A stretch of 50,252 nucleotides of DNA from an uncultured Acetatifactor sp. (GTDB lineage: Bacteria; Bacillota; Clostridia; Lachnospirales; Lachnospiraceae), in assembly GCA_910585015.1 (NCBI GenBank), contig CAJUCT010000016.1, forward strand, positions 1 to 50,252, written 5' to 3'. The number at the start of each line of letters is the position of its first letter. The stretch's first letter is position 1. Shown one piece after another: positions 49,403 through 50,252 of the stretch. Made by a program: the position numbers and the translations under genes. The notes beneath the pieces were generated by a model. That model did no database searches and was not told where the DNA came from. It saw only the letters and a list, made by a program, of their open reading frames with translations.

Positions 49403-50182
49403 CTACACTTGATAATCCGAATGATCCAGCCACTCATGCTCCGGGTCCACGATCCGGGTCTTGCGCCAGGGAGCTCCCTCCAGATGCCGGATCAGCCATA
49501 CATAATACATCCGGTAGCCCGGCGCCGCCGCCTGTTGATGGGGATGCATGGGCGTGATCGCCAGACAGCCCTGGTCTCCCACCTTAAAGCACTGCTCTCC
49601 GTCAAAGCCCACACCAAATCCCTGGGGCTTATCAAATTCATAATAGTACAGCTCCGGCTGCGGATGATAGTGGGGCGGATAGCTGGACCAGCAGCCCGGC
49701 TTGTGGAACACCTCCCCCATCACCATGTTAGAGTAGGGCGCATTCTCATAGTCAAAAACCGTCAGCACCTGCCGATGAGCAGTGCCCTCCCATTGCTCTT
49801 TACCGAACTCCTGCAAGGTACACATCTCCGGCGTATAGAACACAGTGTCAAATGTACCCGAATTTTTGGTCTGTTGGATCAGCACCCTGCTGTCCTCCAC
49901 AGCGGTGACGCTTATTTCTTTCCCGCGGCAGCAGTGCAGGCAATAGGGCTTATCTCGAAAAACACTTCTTCTCCCGGCATTTTCCAGCCTTCCCTCAAAG
50001 GCGAAGACCACCTTTCCGGCAAGCAGCATCACTGCCGTCTCCTTCTCCTGTTCGAGTATTTGAATCTTCTGCCCTGCCGCCAGCTTCTGCACCCGCACGT
50101 CCATCAGCATGTGGCTGTTTTTTCCTGTCTCCTCACAGAGTATTTTCTCCCCTCTCTCGTTGTATTCCGGGTTCTCGTACAT
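49403..50182 (-). CDS. iolB: 5-deoxy-glucuronate isomerase
   Basis: About 259 residues, double cupin. It converts 5-deoxy-D-glucuronate to 2-deoxy-5-keto-gluconate, the step after IolD. The metal-binding PPHYHPQPELYYYEF and a late MHPHQQAAAPGY are present. I start at ATG 50182, seven bases after GGGAGG; the ATG at 50188 directly abuts that signal. It is the most upstream iol gene seen; iolC and iolA, if present, would lie outside the window or elsewhere. Confidence 0.93.
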   Translation of the reverse strand: MYENPEYNERGEKILCEETGKNSHMLMDVRVQKLAAGQKIQILEQEKETAVMLLAGKVVFAFEGRLENAGRRSVFRDKPYCLHCCRGKEISVTAVEDSRVLIQQTKNSGTFDTVFYTPEMCTLQEFGKEQWEGTAHRQVLTVFDYENAPYSNMVMGEVFHKPGCWSSYPPHYHPQPELYYYEFDKPQGFGVGFDGEQCFKVGDQGCLAITPMHPHQQAAAPGYRMYYVWLIRHLEGAPWRKTRIVDPEHEWLDHSDYQV

Positions 50183-50202
50183 ACCCATACCTCCCTATTT
50201 AG

Positions 50203-50252
50203 AGTTCCGCATATCCCCTACCAGCACACAGCATCGGTGATCAACATATGGC
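50203..50252 (-). repeat. family-B hairpin element, cut by the window end
   Basis: AGTTCCGCATATCCCC, a CACAC stretch and TGATCAACATATGGC match the left half of a full copy. The right half should lie just beyond 50252. It is placed directly upstream of the iolB ribosome binding site. Confidence 0.8.

Noticed and set aside
1..50252. tRNA or rRNA genes
   Set aside because: No GGTTCGAATCC-like arm with a matching cloverleaf and no rRNA sequence was noticed on either strand.

Overview
The window reads as chromosome of an anaerobic, probably spore-forming gut Clostridium, most likely a Lachnospiraceae member. The reasons are a complete Rnf complex in clostridial order (C-D-G-E-A-B), a Na+-translocating biotin decarboxylase with separate subunits, adjacent ispH and S1-domain genes (often one fused gene in Clostridia), scpAB beside DacF-type carboxypeptidases, a SleB-type hydrolase, and a four-gene stretch of an inositol operon. 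No rRNA, tRNA, CRISPR array, phage or transposase gene was seen. Almost all genes lie on the minus strand, so transcription mostly runs from high to low coordinates.

Layout. 0.3-7.9 kb: a lipoprotein, a large membrane protein, hflX, a sensor kinase/response regulator pair and a small membrane protein. 8.1-10.5 kb: thrC behind a long structured leader, then a SleB-type cell-wall hydrolase. 10.7-15.6 kb: a plus-strand surface-acetylation pair (MBOAT plus AlgJ-like), an AP2-domain protein with an HNH-like core, and a convergent GH25 lysozyme. 15.7-21.0 kb: rnfCDGEAB, with a divergent YprB-like nuclease. 22.3-28.9 kb: rpiR-like regulator, flavoprotein, cmk, ispH, S1 protein and cheR, plus a tetR-like regulator with its own promoter. 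29.1-34.2 kb: mmdA-oadG-BCCP-oadB-oadA. 34.6-40.7 kb: scpA, scpB, two S11 D-Ala-D-Ala carboxypeptidases, a phosphoesterase, a CmpB-like membrane protein and rpsU. 40.9-43.9 kb: alaS and a 60-residue protein. 44.0-50.2 kb: iolB, iolD, iolE, iolG and an iron alcohol dehydrogenase.

How the genes fit together. Rnf couples ferredoxin oxidation to ion export and NADH formation. The decarboxylase cluster 8 kb away turns decarboxylation energy into a Na+ gradient, and inositol degradation supplies reduced cofactors and acyl products. Cell-envelope genes form a second theme: acetyltransferase pair, lysozyme, SleB-type hydrolase and two carboxypeptidases.

The most unusual content is between the genes. 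A family of hairpin elements (family B here, about ten copies) sits directly upstream of ribosome binding sites in the same orientation as the downstream gene. Its flanks and apical loop are conserved, while two long helix arms change sequence from copy to copy and keep pairing. A second family (A) of paired stem-loops occupies similar positions. There are also a 58-bp tandem repeat that ends in the start signal of a gene, a long palindrome flanked by a 13-bp direct repeat, and a further 100-bp palindrome. Several of these repeats supply stop codons, ribosome binding sites or false in-frame N-terminal extensions of neighbouring genes.
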